A DNA stretch of 64,000 bases from Cryptomeria japonica. Lineage: Eukaryota; Streptophyta; Pinopsida; Cupressales; Cupressaceae. Shown piece after piece: positions 43,711-55,850 of the stretch (its first letter is position 1; every line of letters starts with the position of its first letter). The DNA lies in the NCBI RefSeq assembly GCF_030272615.1, contig NC_081412.1, forward strand, positions 142,434,247 to 142,498,246, in the 5' to 3' direction. The position numbers and the translations under genes were made by a program. The notes below the pieces were generated by a model, which did no database searches, had not been told where the DNA came from, and saw only the letters and a program-made list of their open reading frames with translations.

Positions 43711-44659
43711 TGTAGACACCTAAAATTATCCTTTAATTAAATACATATTTATTATGTAGTTAATGGTCCCTTCCCTCTTTCCCAAATTAAATAGATATTT
43801 TATCTATTCAATTTATTTGGCTTCTTTCTCTATTAATTAAATGAATACTTTTATTTATTTATTAATTCATTGTCCTCTTCTTTCTAAATTAAATAAATAT
43901 TTATTATTTATTTAATTGTACCTTCCCTCTTTCCCAAATTAAACAAATATTTTATTTATTTAATTTATGAGTCCTTTTCTTCTATTAATAATTAAATAAA
44001 TAATTTATTTATTTAATTGGTTAATGTAGCTTTTTATTCTTATCCACATGAAAACACATTTTTCTAAATATCTGCTCCTTAATCTTAGCTCTCCATTTTA
44101 ATTTAACCTCTTAATCTTATTTAACCTCTTAATCTTATTCAACCTTATCTTTTATCTTTAAACCTCGTAATCTCCTCCCTTCATCTTTACCTACCCTTTT
44201 CTCCTATTTATCCCATTTACCTATGTGATCATGACCCTTCATTTATCCTTTTTTCCTCTTAATCTCAACCATCCATTTCTTAGAGGATCTCTATCAAAGG
44301 AGTCTCTCACTTTCATTTCATCATAGTAATTCATCATATCAATCCATCAAGCAATCAAGCATTTGGAGCATACTTTCTAGTTTCTATCTTTGCATCATCA
44401 AAACCACGTCCATTTCCCATTGAGCCCTTTTGCAAGCATAAAAATCTGAGAGAAACCATATCAAATCAAGATCAATGGAGATAGGAGAACAATGAAGATC
44501 AAACCCATTTGAATGTGATAAGGTACAATTTGGTTAATTGTATGATTTTGCATATTTGATGGTTCTTCATTGATGTGTTGTTGAATTTAATTGTAAATCT
44601 AGGGTTTTGCAGTTGAAACTAGCGTTTGCAATATTTAGGATTCAAATTCAACATATACA
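43711..44659 (+). repeat. 3' LTR of element F (relative of LTR G)
   Basis: It starts TGTAGACACCTAAAATT and ends CATATACA, the same termini as LTR G, but is 949 bp long. It has six AT palindrome blocks (43735-44020) against five in G, then the shared ATCAATGGAGATAGGAGAA region near 44473. It is clearly diverged from G. Confidence 0.8.
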
Positions 44660-46480
44660 ATAGTTGTATATATGTTTTAAATATTAGATTTACAAATCTA
44701 TAGTTAAATTTTGTCATACATTATACTATCTAGACTTGTCTCATACGTTTTCCATTTGACAACTAAATTCTCTATTGTCACACAGTCTTGAAACCCATGT
44801 ACATGTGGATACATTTTCCTTCCAAATAATATAGTTCTACTACATGCCTTATGGATTTTCTATCGGATAATTGAAGTATGAAATTCCTTGAGTCTAACTC
44901 AAACCTCATCTATCAATATTACAAGATGGAAGACACAAATATTATAGTATAAATAGATGCTATGTAGTATCCATCCTTGAATGTGTAATATTGATTTTTC
45001 TACTTTAACACAATTGTCTAAGTATTTTCAAAAATGTCTTATGATTCTTCCATGACTTCTGATGATTTCTAGTTTCCTAGGACTAATCTTCAAATACACA
45101 ACCTTAGGTGCTTAATTCTAATATTTTGGCACATGAGACAATCAATAATAATGTTTAGTTTGGTGAAAGTGCCAACTTATGATAAATAATCAATAAAAAT
45201 GCTTAATTTGGTGAAAGGGCTAACTTATGATAAATAGAAAAGATACTTAAATTTGATGGATATGATCATAGGTACAATTTTATTTGAAGTATGGAACCAC
45301 ATATGCAATTTGATCTAAAAAGCGAGAATAGAAACAGTAAATGTCAGCCTAAGTTAGTGAACTAAAATAAGCTGAAAGAAGATTGAATTTAGATTCATTT
45401 CAATTTAAATACCATATAAACCAAAATAAATGTCTAAACCATATATTTTAAGAGTATACTTACGCTTCTACATATACATTATTTTTATTTTTAGTGCGAT
45501 TTTGAATGCAAATTTATTTTTATGTGTAGTTTTCGACATTTAGTTTTAATCATTTTAAAATTGTATCCTCTGTTAAAATACGATGTAATATACATTTGTC
45601 TTTTTCGAAGGTCCTACATATTTGACTAAAAGAAAGCACTAAAACTTTTAACAATCATTAACCTTTTTTCTAGTTTGAATAAAAATATTTTGTTATTATT
45701 AAATAAAGATGGAATTTTTGAAAGAGTCCAAATTTCCATAGACAAACTAAATCAGATATGATATGGAAGGCCCACAAATAACTAGAAAATAAGCCAAAAC
45801 AAACAAAACACAATGACTAAAAATTCAAAAATCCCTTCTAAATACAAAATTAAGACAAACAATTGCAAAAAGAAAATCATTCAAACAACCAAAGTCAAAT
45901 GAAAATATCAAATGCAAAAAGACCCATATAGTTTTGAGTTTCTAATGTGTGTTTTGTTCTTTTATAGATAAGACGTTTGTTTTTAAGAGGTATATATAAG
46001 ACTTTTAAAAATCTTATATATAAGAGGTATGTTTTGAAAAATCTAAAAACCTATTTCAAGAAATCAGTGGCCCATATTAATATACATTGAATACAGATGG
46101 TGTTCAATTATTGGCTGAGTGAGTTGTGTAAAGTTGGTAAACCATTTATTTTATTTTATTCTCAGCGTATGATAGAGGAAGTTCAAAGAGGATGAACAAA
46201 TACACCTACCACAAAAATTGTGGCCGTACTACTTTTAGGCCAAATACAGTTTGATTTGCCCACTATTAAGTCCATAATTGTGAAATTTTGACGAAAGGTA
46301 AAGAGTGTGAATTCAAACATCATTGGAAGCATGAAAATGTGGTGATTGAAAACATTATATATAAGTATTAGGCAAATCATATGTTCTTTTGACAAAAGAA
46401 AAGCATAATATGCAAAATTTTCAACCATTTTCCACTAATTTTCTATAATCCATCATGACAATTTTTTGTTTAGCTCTACT
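44660..46480. other. AT-rich intergenic region upstream of the P450 gene
   Basis: 1.8 kb with no coding signal. It probably holds the upstream control region of the P450 gene; no ABA-responsive or other element could be asserted. Confidence 0.5.
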
Positions 46481-46490
46481 GATCTTTAAA

Positions 46491-46500
46491 CTATAAATTC
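46491..46500 (+). promoter_or_regulatory. Candidate TATA box of the CYP707A-like gene
   Basis: CTATAAATTC lies about 130 bp upstream of the start codon, leaving a plausible 5' UTR of about 100 nt rich in T and C. Support is position only. Confidence 0.35.
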
Positions 46501-46622
46501 CTAATCATCCCTTCGCTATGTTGTACTTTTTTCCTTTATATTTTCATGCTCTTTGTTTTCTTCTGGGTTTTGTTAGCAATTGGATTTGGATAAGTTTTTC
46601 TACATTTCATTTTCTGTGACAA

Positions 46623-49045
46623 TGGATTTCTTTATGTTAGCAATTCTGATCATTGTGGGAGGTTTTATGGTTGTGAGACTATGGTATCATCCAGTTTTCT
46701 TCAGAGGGAAGAAACTGCCTCCAGGCTCCATGGGATGGCCATATATTGGAGAAACATTGCAGGTCTACTCAGAGAATCCAAACATCTTTTTCTCTGCTAA
46801 ACAGAAAAGGTGATTATTTATTTTATATTTCTCTGCACCTTAATCTCAACCAACTTTCTCATTCTGTATTGCCTAATGTAGCTCTCATGTATATGAAAAC
46901 TTGTTTAATATATAGTTTGTGACTTAATAGGATAACTTGTTTAATATATAGTTTGTGACTTAATAGGATAAGTGAAAATGGAGGTTTTAGGCTGGCTCTC
47001 ATTATAGATTGTTAAACTCTATTTAAATTGGTATGTTGATCTTTCCTTTGTTTCCTGTCGTGTCAGGAAAAATAGTTATAATATTATTTCGGAATTGTAT
47101 GTAAAAATATATAAAGTGTTTATTTTTATTTTTAATAAAAAGATGTTTATATTAATTAAGAAGTCAAAAAAAAATCAAAATTATTAAAATCTAAATAATC
47201 AAAATTTAAAGAGGTTTATCAATGAATTCTTTCTCATCCTTTCGAAATACCATAATCTTTTGATCCCCACCTTATCTGATGAAATGATCCCCATTCCTGA
47301 CCGATCAAGCATGATCCAATCTCCAAGATCTAAAGAAAATTCGAAAATAAGCGAACCAAACAATCTTAAAGAAATAGTAGCAATGGTGAACCCACATCAT
47401 TTTGAAGAAGCTGAAGGAACAATGAAGATTGAATAAGAGAGAGGAAATCACAGTCTAAAACATTCTATTTACAATTAGTTTTAGAAGTTCATTTGACAAG
47501 AAAATCCACATCATCTTTCTATTAATGCGAATTACGAACAAAGGATATAGAATCAAAATTTCAGAAATGATGGAGAAACTGCTCCACAAAAGATATGGAT
47601 CACAAAGAAGAATCATCAAAATTTCTTTTATTCAAAAGAAAAACCAAAATCATAGAATTCATCACACAAATAACTTGTTTCGAACCCAACAAACAAACTT
47701 TCTCCCAAACTACAAAGTTAACATTGATGTCCATCTAATTATTAATACACAATAATTTTCAAAGAAAATACTCAATATAATAATATCTTTCAAAACCAAA
47801 GAAGCTTTAATGTTATGTACATTCATAGTCAAAAGGTGAATTAGCTGGAGCTCAATTCAAAGATGAGACAACATACCCACATTATTAGTAATTGACCAAC
47901 AATTCTCACGTTTTGTTTATATGGAATATTGTATTGCAGATATGGTGACATAGTGAAAACGCATATTCTAGGATGTCCTTGCATAATGATATCAAGCCCA
48001 GAGGCTGCAAAATTTATTCTCGAGAAGAAAGCTCACCTTTTCAAGCCCACTTTTCCTTCAAGCAAAGAGTGCCTTCTTGGCCCTAATGGTCTGTTTTTCC
48101 AACAAGGAAAACACCATGCACGCCTCAAAAAAACTGTTGAGTCTTCATTCCAGCCAGAGGCTATTGCAGGCATTGCTCCAGACATTGAGAGCATAGCTCT
48201 CCATAACTTGAACTTGTGGGAGGATCGCACCATTATTACTTTTCAGGAGATGAAAAAGGTGGGTCTGCATTGAGAAAGGTTCTACTCATTTATCCTCTAT
48301 ATACCTAGAAAAATGCATGTTAAATTGTATTCATAATAACGAGATCTAATGTATTTCTTATGAATGTTTTTTAGGGTTTGAGACTTTTCTGATTCATTGA
48401 ATGTTTTCTGTTAGATGGGTATTATGTGATTTTTTTATAGTTCTAATCTATATGTTGCAATTGGATGTAGATTATTTTATCTGTATATCTTATATTTTTG
48501 CCTATAAAATTGTATGATTGAATATGATTTCTATTTGCATTATTTTACAGTATTCTTTTGATGTGGCAACTCACTCCATATTCAATGGAGTAAATGATGG
48601 ATCCCTCGAAGATCTCAACAAATACTATCGCATTTTGGAGAAGGGTTACAATTCATTTCCCATAAATTTCCCTGGAACTCGTTATAACAGGTCCATTAAG
48701 GTTAGTTGTACTTACATATCTTGTGTTTGTAGATCTGAACAAAATTTTACTTTATAGTACACTTGTTTAAACTTCTCTTGTGGGTGATTGAAGGCAAGAA
48801 AGAAGATTGGCTTAATACTGAGAAAAATAATGGCAGAGCGTTTAGCGAATAGGAATGTGACTCACAAGGATCTACTAGAGTCATTAATGGTGTTCAAAGA
48901 TGAAAGTGGCCAACCCCTAGCGAATGAACAAATAGAGGACAATGTAGTTGGTGTTCTGTTTGCAGCACAAGATACCACAGCCACTGTCCTCACATGGCTC
49001 TTAAAATTCTTGACAGATTATCCAATGCTTCTGGAGGCTGTGACG
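46623..49045 (+). CDS. CYP707A-like: CYP707A-type cytochrome P450 (ABA 8'-hydroxylase family), first four exons only
   Basis: Exons 46623-46809, 47940-48258, 48551-48700 and 48794-49045 join in frame through GT/AG introns to about 302 residues. Seen in order: N-terminal membrane anchor (MDFFMLAILIIVGGFMVVRL), the proline hinge LPPGSMGWPYIGETLQ, KTHILGCPCIMISSPEAAKF, HLFKPTFPSSKE, PDIESIA, ILEKGYNSFPINFPGT, and the I helix with FAAQDTTAT carrying the oxygen-activating Asp-Thr pair. These phrases are characteristic of the CYP707A family, which inactivates abscisic acid at the endoplasmic reticulum. The K helix (ExxR), PERF region and heme Cys loop are missing downstream. The start at 46623 was preferred over 46580 because the anchor follows directly. 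It is either a 3'-truncated copy or the gene continues after a very long intron. The exons have no stop, which argues for recent loss or a live gene. Confidence 0.85.
46810..47939 (+). other. Intron 1 of the P450 gene
   Basis: 1,130 bp, GTGATT...TTGCAG, between the codon halves of an Arg. It contains an exact 36-bp tandem duplication at 46899-46970. Confidence 0.8.
46899..46970. repeat. Exact 36-bp tandem duplication in P450 intron 1
   Basis: Two identical 36-bp units starting ACTTGTTTAATATATAGTTT are adjacent without any mismatch, so the duplication is recent. Confidence 0.9.
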
Positions 49046-51900
49046 GTTAGTAACACTTAAAACTACTCATTCTTAGCATTGCAGTCATATAGCTGTTGTT
49101 CCCAAACTACATTTAGCATGGCTTGATAGTCTAATAGCTCTCTCCAATCACATGGATGGAAATCTAACAAGGTAAGGAAATTTCTATTCGACTATTACAA
49201 CCAACATGAATACCCTTCTCTCTTTCTTTTTTATTTTATTTTATTTTATTTATTTATTTTTATTTTTATTTTTTGTTTTTTTATTTATTTTACCCTTTAT
49301 ATGAGAAAATGATCAAAGTTCATTCAATGTATTTTCTAAACAGAATCTATGAAAATTTTCTCATAAATATAATAATCAAATTCTTTTCAAATTATGTGTT
49401 ATTTTTTTTTAATTTATTTTCTTGTAAGCTTGTGTTTAAGTGTTAGAATTTTTCTTTTGAAGTATAATATTTTTGAAGTGGATTAAATGTATTACTAGTT
49501 TAATTTATATTATATTATAGATTAAATCATTTTAAATAGATTCTTTATTGGATAGTCATTATAAACATTCTTCTACTTTTCAAAATAATTAGATTTATTT
49601 TTTTAATTTTTTTGATATTGTAGAAGATTTGAACTCAACATCAGGTAGGTGTCTACAACATGAGCTTTGTCTATAATGTAAGCATGATAGACATTATAGA
49701 TAATAAATATAATGCAAAATGTTTTGGATTATGGATTTATAAGTTCTTTAAGGTTTTGAAGGAAAAGGGGTTACAAAGAATTGTAAAAGTGACACATTCT
49801 AAACCTACAAATTCTTAAGAGATGATATATAAATGTATCTTAAAGTTTAGAAAGTGTTGTTTAAGTTGATAATAGGGAGTCTAATTATTGTTGACTTTGT
49901 CCTTACAGTTAAAAATTACATTTGATAAATATATATTCCTAATGTATAGTAAACACATTTTTTATGATACCATTTCAAATTTAAATATACATAAAAATTT
50001 ATTACAAAAGTCACATAAATTTTAAAATGTATTAAAGACCTTCCAAAACTTGTATTCATTCATTTGCCATTTTTTAAAATAAATTAAGCATAATGAGATT
50101 TCAATTTAATTTATTTTATGATAAAAAAATACAAAGTTAATGAACTGTTACTTTTTCTTGAACCGCGACCTTATGATTTATCCACCCTTTCACATTCTTT
50201 TATTCATTTTTGTGAGTGATTTCAAAAATTAGAAAAATAGGAGTGAAACTATATTATTTTTTGTCTTGTAGCTTTTGGTTCGTCTATAGGTAGATCATGG
50301 TACTAATGTTAAATTCTCTAAGTAATTAAACAATGTGTTATGAACTCTTGATTAGTAATCATATTTTAACATTTGCAATAGTGTGACAAAGCAACTAATC
50401 TTTGTGGGATTCAACTTTGTGAATTCCTTCTTTATGTTACTATTAAAATTAATCAAGTTTTGGAAATTTTCTTATCTCTTGTCTATTAGACAATTCTAGA
50501 ATCCAAATTGGTCTAAATATCCTCTCACCTTCTTTAAAACTTGATGTTTCTAATAGTGAACTTACAAAGTCAATGTCATGATCATAAAGAATCTATCTGT
50601 TATTAAAATCATATTTTTTACTACATGAAAAATGATAGAAATATACATTCTCTCAAATATATCAATTTCATGTGTTCATTTTTCTTGTTTCTAATGCTTG
50701 ACTTTTCTAATATATGTTAATTGTATTTATATTCTATAAGTATTTTTATCATCAATTGATTCTTTGTTAGATTTCCATTCCCTATTAACATCAAAATTTT
50801 GTGTATTGCCATAACTTTCTCTTCAATCAACAATGTATTCAATACAAATAATATTTAAAATAATTTTCTTCATTATAATTTTCCCTTGAATTTTTTATGA
50901 CTATATCCTATAATACCCTTTGGATTAGAACCTATAGTATTTCAAAAGGGAAATTTTCATGATTATGTTCAACAAATTATTATGTTCAATCTCATCTTAA
51001 TCAATGTCAAATTTATTGTTTGGTTTCCTCTCCTATTAGAAATGTCAATATATTTCCATTGCTTTGATTGAATGCCTCGATTTTATCATATATTTGTGTG
51101 GTATGGTAAGTTAAACCTTATTTTAATACCTAATAAATCTACACTTGCTTATGGTTTCATTTGACTCCTTAGAATATTTGCAAACCCGCTATTCCTGCCC
51201 TTGTTAGGTGCCAATACTAATAGAAATACAAAGAAGCTTAAATATCATCAATGATTAAACCTACTTTCCAACAATTCTTTGATAGGTCTTGATGTATAAA
51301 ATTTCATTTTTGTGAGTGTCACTCTATAATTTTCCTGGTTGGAAAACATGATCCAAGAACCCAAACCACATTGAATAATGCTCCTAATTCATTTTAATAT
51401 ATCTAAGATCTCATTGGTCACAATATATTTATATTCCTTCAAAAATTCTTAACTTTTATTGACATTCTGCTCTCCTTTTCTATTGTTCCAGCTTGAATTG
51501 ATTTTGTGATGAAATGTAAAATTTTTAATATTTATCATTATTTTCAATTGATTTCTAGAAACCATCAAAACTTTAGAACTATAAATAACTTCCTCATTTT
51601 CTTTCAATGGTCACAAAGCATATTTCTTCCTATTTTGATTGAGGTAAGCACTTTTGATTAGGGTTACAAACTTGAGATAGGTTTTGAAAAGGCCCCAAAA
51701 TATTTAAAAACAAGATCAATAAAAAACAAGATCAATAAGGAAATGGAACAAGGGAAGATACAAAGATGAAATAGCCAAAAAAAGAGAATAAAATATGTCC
51801 CACAAAAGAGACAAAAATAAAATATGTTTCACAAAAGAGATTTTTTCTTAACCTTTTAAGGGGGATCCTTACCCATAACAATGTATTCATTCTCCATAGT
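49046..51900 (+). other. AT-rich sequence after P450 exon 4 (intron or flank)
   Basis: It begins with a good donor (GTTAGT). It was searched by eye for the next CYP707A exon (KKMPLTSRVIQETLR-type and PFGNGTHSCPG-type sequences) on the plus strand; none was seen here or further on. A TTTTATTTTA microsatellite is at about 49208-49290. No other feature was recognised. Confidence 0.5.
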
Positions 51901-52331
51901 TTCTAGTTTCTTCTATCCATCAAAGATGGATGATAACCAAGGATTGTCCCAACCAACTTGAAAGAAAAAATATTTAAAAATATTTTCAAAAGAAATGCTG
52001 TCTCCCAAGAGTATGCAATATCCTCCAATGATAATGAGGTTGAGTACATGCGTCATCAGTCTTCTTAACCTCAATGAAGTAACAAGGACAAATTATTAGC
52101 AAAGTTGAAGTGGTACAACTAAGTGGTCTCATAATGATGTTCCGACTCCCAAACACCAACCTAGAGCATAACTCAACAGTATTGGGCAACTCTGAACCCA
52201 CTTTAATATAGACAAAAAAATATAACAAAAATAACATGTTCTAGATTTGTAACACCAACGATGGTGTAACCTTAACTACCCGTTTTGCATATGAAATAAT
52301 ATAAATCGAACATTCAACTGTCTCGCTCTCA
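51901..52331 (+). repeat. Possible LTR end K (U5 side)
   Basis: The sequence leads to a perfect primer-binding site at 52334 and ends ...TCGCTCTCA. The start of the LTR was not found. No matching second LTR was identified. Confidence 0.4.
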
Positions 52332-52333
52332 TT

Positions 52334-52345
52334 TGGTATCAGAGC
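52334..52345 (+). other. Primer-binding site (initiator-Met tRNA type)
   Basis: TGGTATCAGAGC is a perfect 12 of 12 match to the standard Copia primer site. The sequence after it (52346-52930) has no recognisable gag. Confidence 0.75.
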
Positions 52346-52938
52346 AACCCTTTATGTTGGGCATGATTTCCGAAACGTTAAGGAATATGGAAGCAGTTTT
52401 CTGAGGCAATGTGGAAGATGTCCCAGTTTCTCCTAGTAAATGCTTAAAGCCGCATAACAGTGGCGTGATATTCCTTTACTCCTTAATCATTAATCATTCC
52501 TTTACTCTTTTTATTTCTTTCAAATTAAGCACCCTTCCTTCCCATACGATTGCTGTGACATTTCAATCTTGTATGAGCCATTTTTATTGCTTTTAAATAT
52601 ATTATCTCTTAAAACTTATTATGTTCATCAATTTCTATAAGACAAACAATTTTTCGCTTGAAGTATTTGGAAAGTAGGAACTTCCATTTATGATCCTCTT
52701 CCAATTCCTAAAATGGCTCTAATAATCCTATCCTACAATGTCCAATGTTGTCGCCCAAGATAACACATCTGAAACTAGCCTGCAATTTATTTTTCTTTTT
52801 ACGCATTCAAAATGTTGCCCTAAACAGTAACTTTACATAATTTTACCAAAGCAAAAGTAAATCAGAGTTGAGCTCAATAAATTCCTCTCTTTACGTCAGG
52901 GGTTTGAATAATCTAGACTTAAAAACTTTCCAGGCAAA

Positions 52939-53125
52939 CAAAAGAGTACTAAAAATTATAGAACAAGTTCCAATTACATAGAAGAATTAAAGACTGAACA
53001 TCCCAAAATACTGGTTACTTATATCGGCAAACCAAAGAGTACAAAAAATTATAGAACAAGCTCCAAATACATAGAAGAGTTAATGACAGAACAACCCGAA
53101 ATACTGATTACTTTTATCGGCAACC
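52939..53125. repeat. 94-bp tandem duplication
   Basis: Two adjacent units (52939-53032 and 53033-53125) share AAATTATAGAACAAG, CATAGAAGA and ATCGGCAA phrases with about ten differences. Confidence 0.85.
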
Positions 53126-53226
53126 CTAACTGATGGTCCAGTTCCATTCAATTAAAATATTTGATACAAATTATAACCAGTTGAATCATCTTTGAATTCT
53201 GTACGGATATGATTTAAGAATAGAAT

Positions 53227-53563
53227 TGGTCCTTATTTCTACAAGTCCTCGACAGGTTCGGAAAAGATGAAGATCAAGAGGAAAGAGTATCGGTTTTCAT
53301 TGACAGTGTTCTCAACAAGAAACGGCATCATCCTCTATTGACAGAAATTGTGAAAGACGTACTCAAGATGGAAAATCAAATATCACTCTAGGCAGTGGAT
53401 AAAATCAGGCTCTTTATTATTGGATCAAATGATAATATCTGGTTTAAGTTGTCACTAAAAAATGTATCCCCCATCAAAGTAGCAGAAGGGAGAAAGCGGA
53501 AATAGAACATAGGATCTCATATATTGTAATTGCTTTATGACTACATTGTTGACAGCCAAGTCA
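53227..53563 (+). pseudogene. DUF247-family gene fragment, copy 1
   Basis: It is about 98% identical to 55512-55850 (roughly six differences over 337 bp). It encodes, in shifted frames, KIKRKEYRF, then LLTEIVKDVLKMENQISL, then a stop and VDKIRLFIIGSN. Compared with DUF247 proteins, the LLxxDxxxLENQxPF motif is recognisable. It lacks the N-terminal part present in copy 2 and runs directly into Copia reverse-transcriptase sequence at about 53564. Confidence 0.65.
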
Positions 53564-55026
53564 TTGTTGAATGATGAAATGAATTCCATTCATAAGAATA
53601 ATACTTGGGAATTAGTTTCACTTCCCAAAGGTAAGCAAGTGATTGGTGTGAAATGGATATACAAAGTAAAATATTATGCAGATGGTTCAGTAGAACAGCA
53701 TAATGCAAGACTAGTTGCTAAGGGGTTTGCACAAACTCTTGAAGTGGATTATGCAGAAACTTTTGCTCGAGTGGCTCATCTTGATACAGTCAAGATTATA
53801 TTGGCTATTGCAGCACAATATAAGTGGCCAATATTTTAGATGGATGTGAAATCAACATTCCTTAATGGTTACATAGATGAGGAATTTTATGTGGAACAAC
53901 CTATGGGTTATGAAGTTCCAAAAAAAGAACACTTAGTCTACAAGTTGAAGAAAGCTCCTCATGCCTGGTATGCTAGAATTGACAGTCATTTCATGAAGAA
54001 AGGATTCAATAGAAGCCATTCAGAGCCCACCTTGTATGTCCAACGTATTGGTAATGATATTCTCATAGTTTTCCTCTATGTTGATGATTTGATTTATATA
54101 GGTAATAGAAAAGTTCTCATGGAGAAGTTTCAAGCAGAAATGAAACAAGAGTTTGAAATGTCAGATCTGGGACTTATGCACTATTTTCTTGGTGTGGAAG
54201 TACAACAAACATCAGAAGGTATATTTATTTCTCAATGCAAATATGTAGCTGATTTATTGAAGAGGTTTAACATGGTGGCATGCAAAGCATTTTCAACCTC
54301 CATAGCCCTTGGTGAAAGACTAACCAAGGAAGATGCTAGTCCCAAGGTTGATGCAACTCGGTATAGGAGTTTGGTTGGTAGCCTCATGTACCTCACAACC
54401 ATGAGACCTGATATTATGTATGTTGTGAGCCTCATCTCTTGGTTCATGCAGGATCCACATAAGTCACATTGGCGGGCTGCTAAAAGAATTTTGAGGTATG
54501 TGAGTGGTACATAGAATTTTGGCATTCAATATTCTCCCACTGACAAGTTTGATCTAGTTGATTATATAGATTCAGATTGGGCCAGTTCAGTGGGTGATAG
54601 TAAATCTACATCTAGATATGTTTTTTCAATTAACCCTGGAGTTGTATCTTGGAGTAGTAAGAAACAAGCAACAATGACTCTTTCTTCAGCAGAAGTGGAA
54701 TACATGGCAACTTCATCGGCAAGTTCTCAAGCAGTATGGATAAGAAGGATATTGACATATCTATATTTGGTTCTGGAGCATCCAACCACCATCTATTGTG
54801 ATAGCAGTAGCTTTCTTGCCATGACAAAGAATTTTGTGTTTCATGCCAGAACAAAACACATAGAGATCCATCATCGTTACATTCATGACATGGTTCAAGA
54901 TGGACAAGTGGATTTGTAGTTTTGTCCTTCATCTGAACAAATTGCTAATAGTTTTACTAAATCTCTTCCAAACACAAGTTTTATTGCCTTCAGAAATCAG
55001 TTGGGACTCACCTCCATTGATCATTC
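53564..55026 (+). pseudogene. Copia H reverse transcriptase and RNase H
   Basis: One frame from 53537 to 55025 with three stops, all TAG (53837, 54512, 54917). The reverse transcriptase runs from MNSIHKNNTWELVSLPKGK through VKSTFLNGYIDEEFYVEQP to the catalytic VFLYVDDLIYIGN; seven residues of the conserved ALYGLKQ segment are deleted in frame at about 53960. RNase H: SDWASSVGDSKSTSRYVF, TLSSAEVEYMA, HARTKHIEIHHRYIHDMV. Gag, protease and integrase are missing; their place is taken by the DUF247 fragment. Confidence 0.88.
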
Positions 55027-55036
55027 AAGGGGAGAT
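55027..55036 (+). other. Polypurine tract of Copia H
   Basis: AAGGGGAGAT follows the last pol codons, directly before the proposed LTR start TGAAGATAAGC. Confidence 0.65.
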
Positions 55037-55338
55037 TGAAGATAAGCTCGAATGATACAACATATCGTAGAGATCAAGTTTGAAGGCGATTTTTTTTTTT
55101 TTTTCTTTTAATTTTATTAAATAAAACAGTTTTTTGAACAGTGGCTCCTATATCCAAACTGCTACGTATACATAGAACAGATTTTTATTTTTAGTTTTAA
55201 TTAGTTTTTTGTTATATTCTTCTCATCATCGTCACTTTGACAAGTTTTGTCTATAAAAGGTACACGTATTCAAGTTTTTCATAAATAATTTATCTTTGCA
55301 GTCCTTCAACAGAATATCTATTTTGTGAGTGTTTCTCA
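55037..55338 (+). repeat. LTR of Copia H (borders approximate)
   Basis: It begins right after the polypurine tract, has TATAAAAGG at about 55252 and ends near ...GTTTCTCA, followed by a primer-site-like ATTTATCATAATC. The matching upstream LTR was not found, so its length is not proven. Alternatively, the TATA could be the promoter of the DUF247 gene next to it. Confidence 0.5.
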
Positions 55339-55339
55339 A

Positions 55340-55850
55340 TTTATCATAATCTTTCACACCAAAGAGAATAAAAGATTTGGACCTTCGTGGGTTGTTGAAT
55401 TGGAGGGCGAAATGGCACCAGATATATCCCGCATTGGTCTCATTCAAACCGTTCCAAAGTCTCTCTCGAGTGAAAAGGCTAAGGTGTCCTATCTTCCTCA
55501 GGTAATCTCCTTTGGTCCTTATCTCTACAAGTCCTCGACAGGTTCGGAAAAGATGAAGATCAAGAGGAAAGAGTATCGGTTTTCATTGACAATGTTCTCA
55601 ACAAGAAACGGCATCATCCTCTATTGACAGAAATTGTGAAAGACGTGCTCAAGATGGAAAATCAAATACCACTCTAGGCAGTGGATAAAATCAGGCTCTT
55701 TATTATTGGATCAAATGATAATATCTGGTTTAAGTTGTCACTAAAAAATGTATCACCCATCAAAGTAGCAGAAGGGAGAAAGCGGAAATAGAACATAGGA
55801 TCTCATATATTGTAATTGCTTCATGACTACATTGTTGACAGCCAAGTCCC
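55340..55850 (+). pseudogene. DUF247-family gene fragment, copy 2 (with N-terminus)
   Basis: Reading starts with WVVELEGEMAPDISRIG (about 55395-55450), then VPKSL and YLPQVISFGPYLY (to about 55530), KMKIKRKEYRF, a one-base frameshift near 55590, then LLTEIVKDVLKMENQIPL, a TAG and VDKIRLFI. This is the N-terminal third of the plant DUF247 domain (WxxxIxxxL, VPxxLR, YxPxxVSfGPyH, MExxK, LLENQxPF). DUF247 proteins are plant-specific, about 400-500 residues, and usually end in a membrane segment; one member acts in grass self-incompatibility. This copy is broken by the frameshift and stop and ends at about 55850. Confidence 0.75.

Noticed and set aside
43353-43719. Minus-strand frames over element F
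   Set aside because: They overlap the 3' internal end, polypurine tract and LTR start of F on the plus strand; no domain.
52411-52596. A 61-codon plus-strand frame after the perfect primer site, as a possible gag start
   Set aside because: No gag motif, and the sequence becomes Phe/Ser-rich low complexity; the link to Copia H could not be shown.
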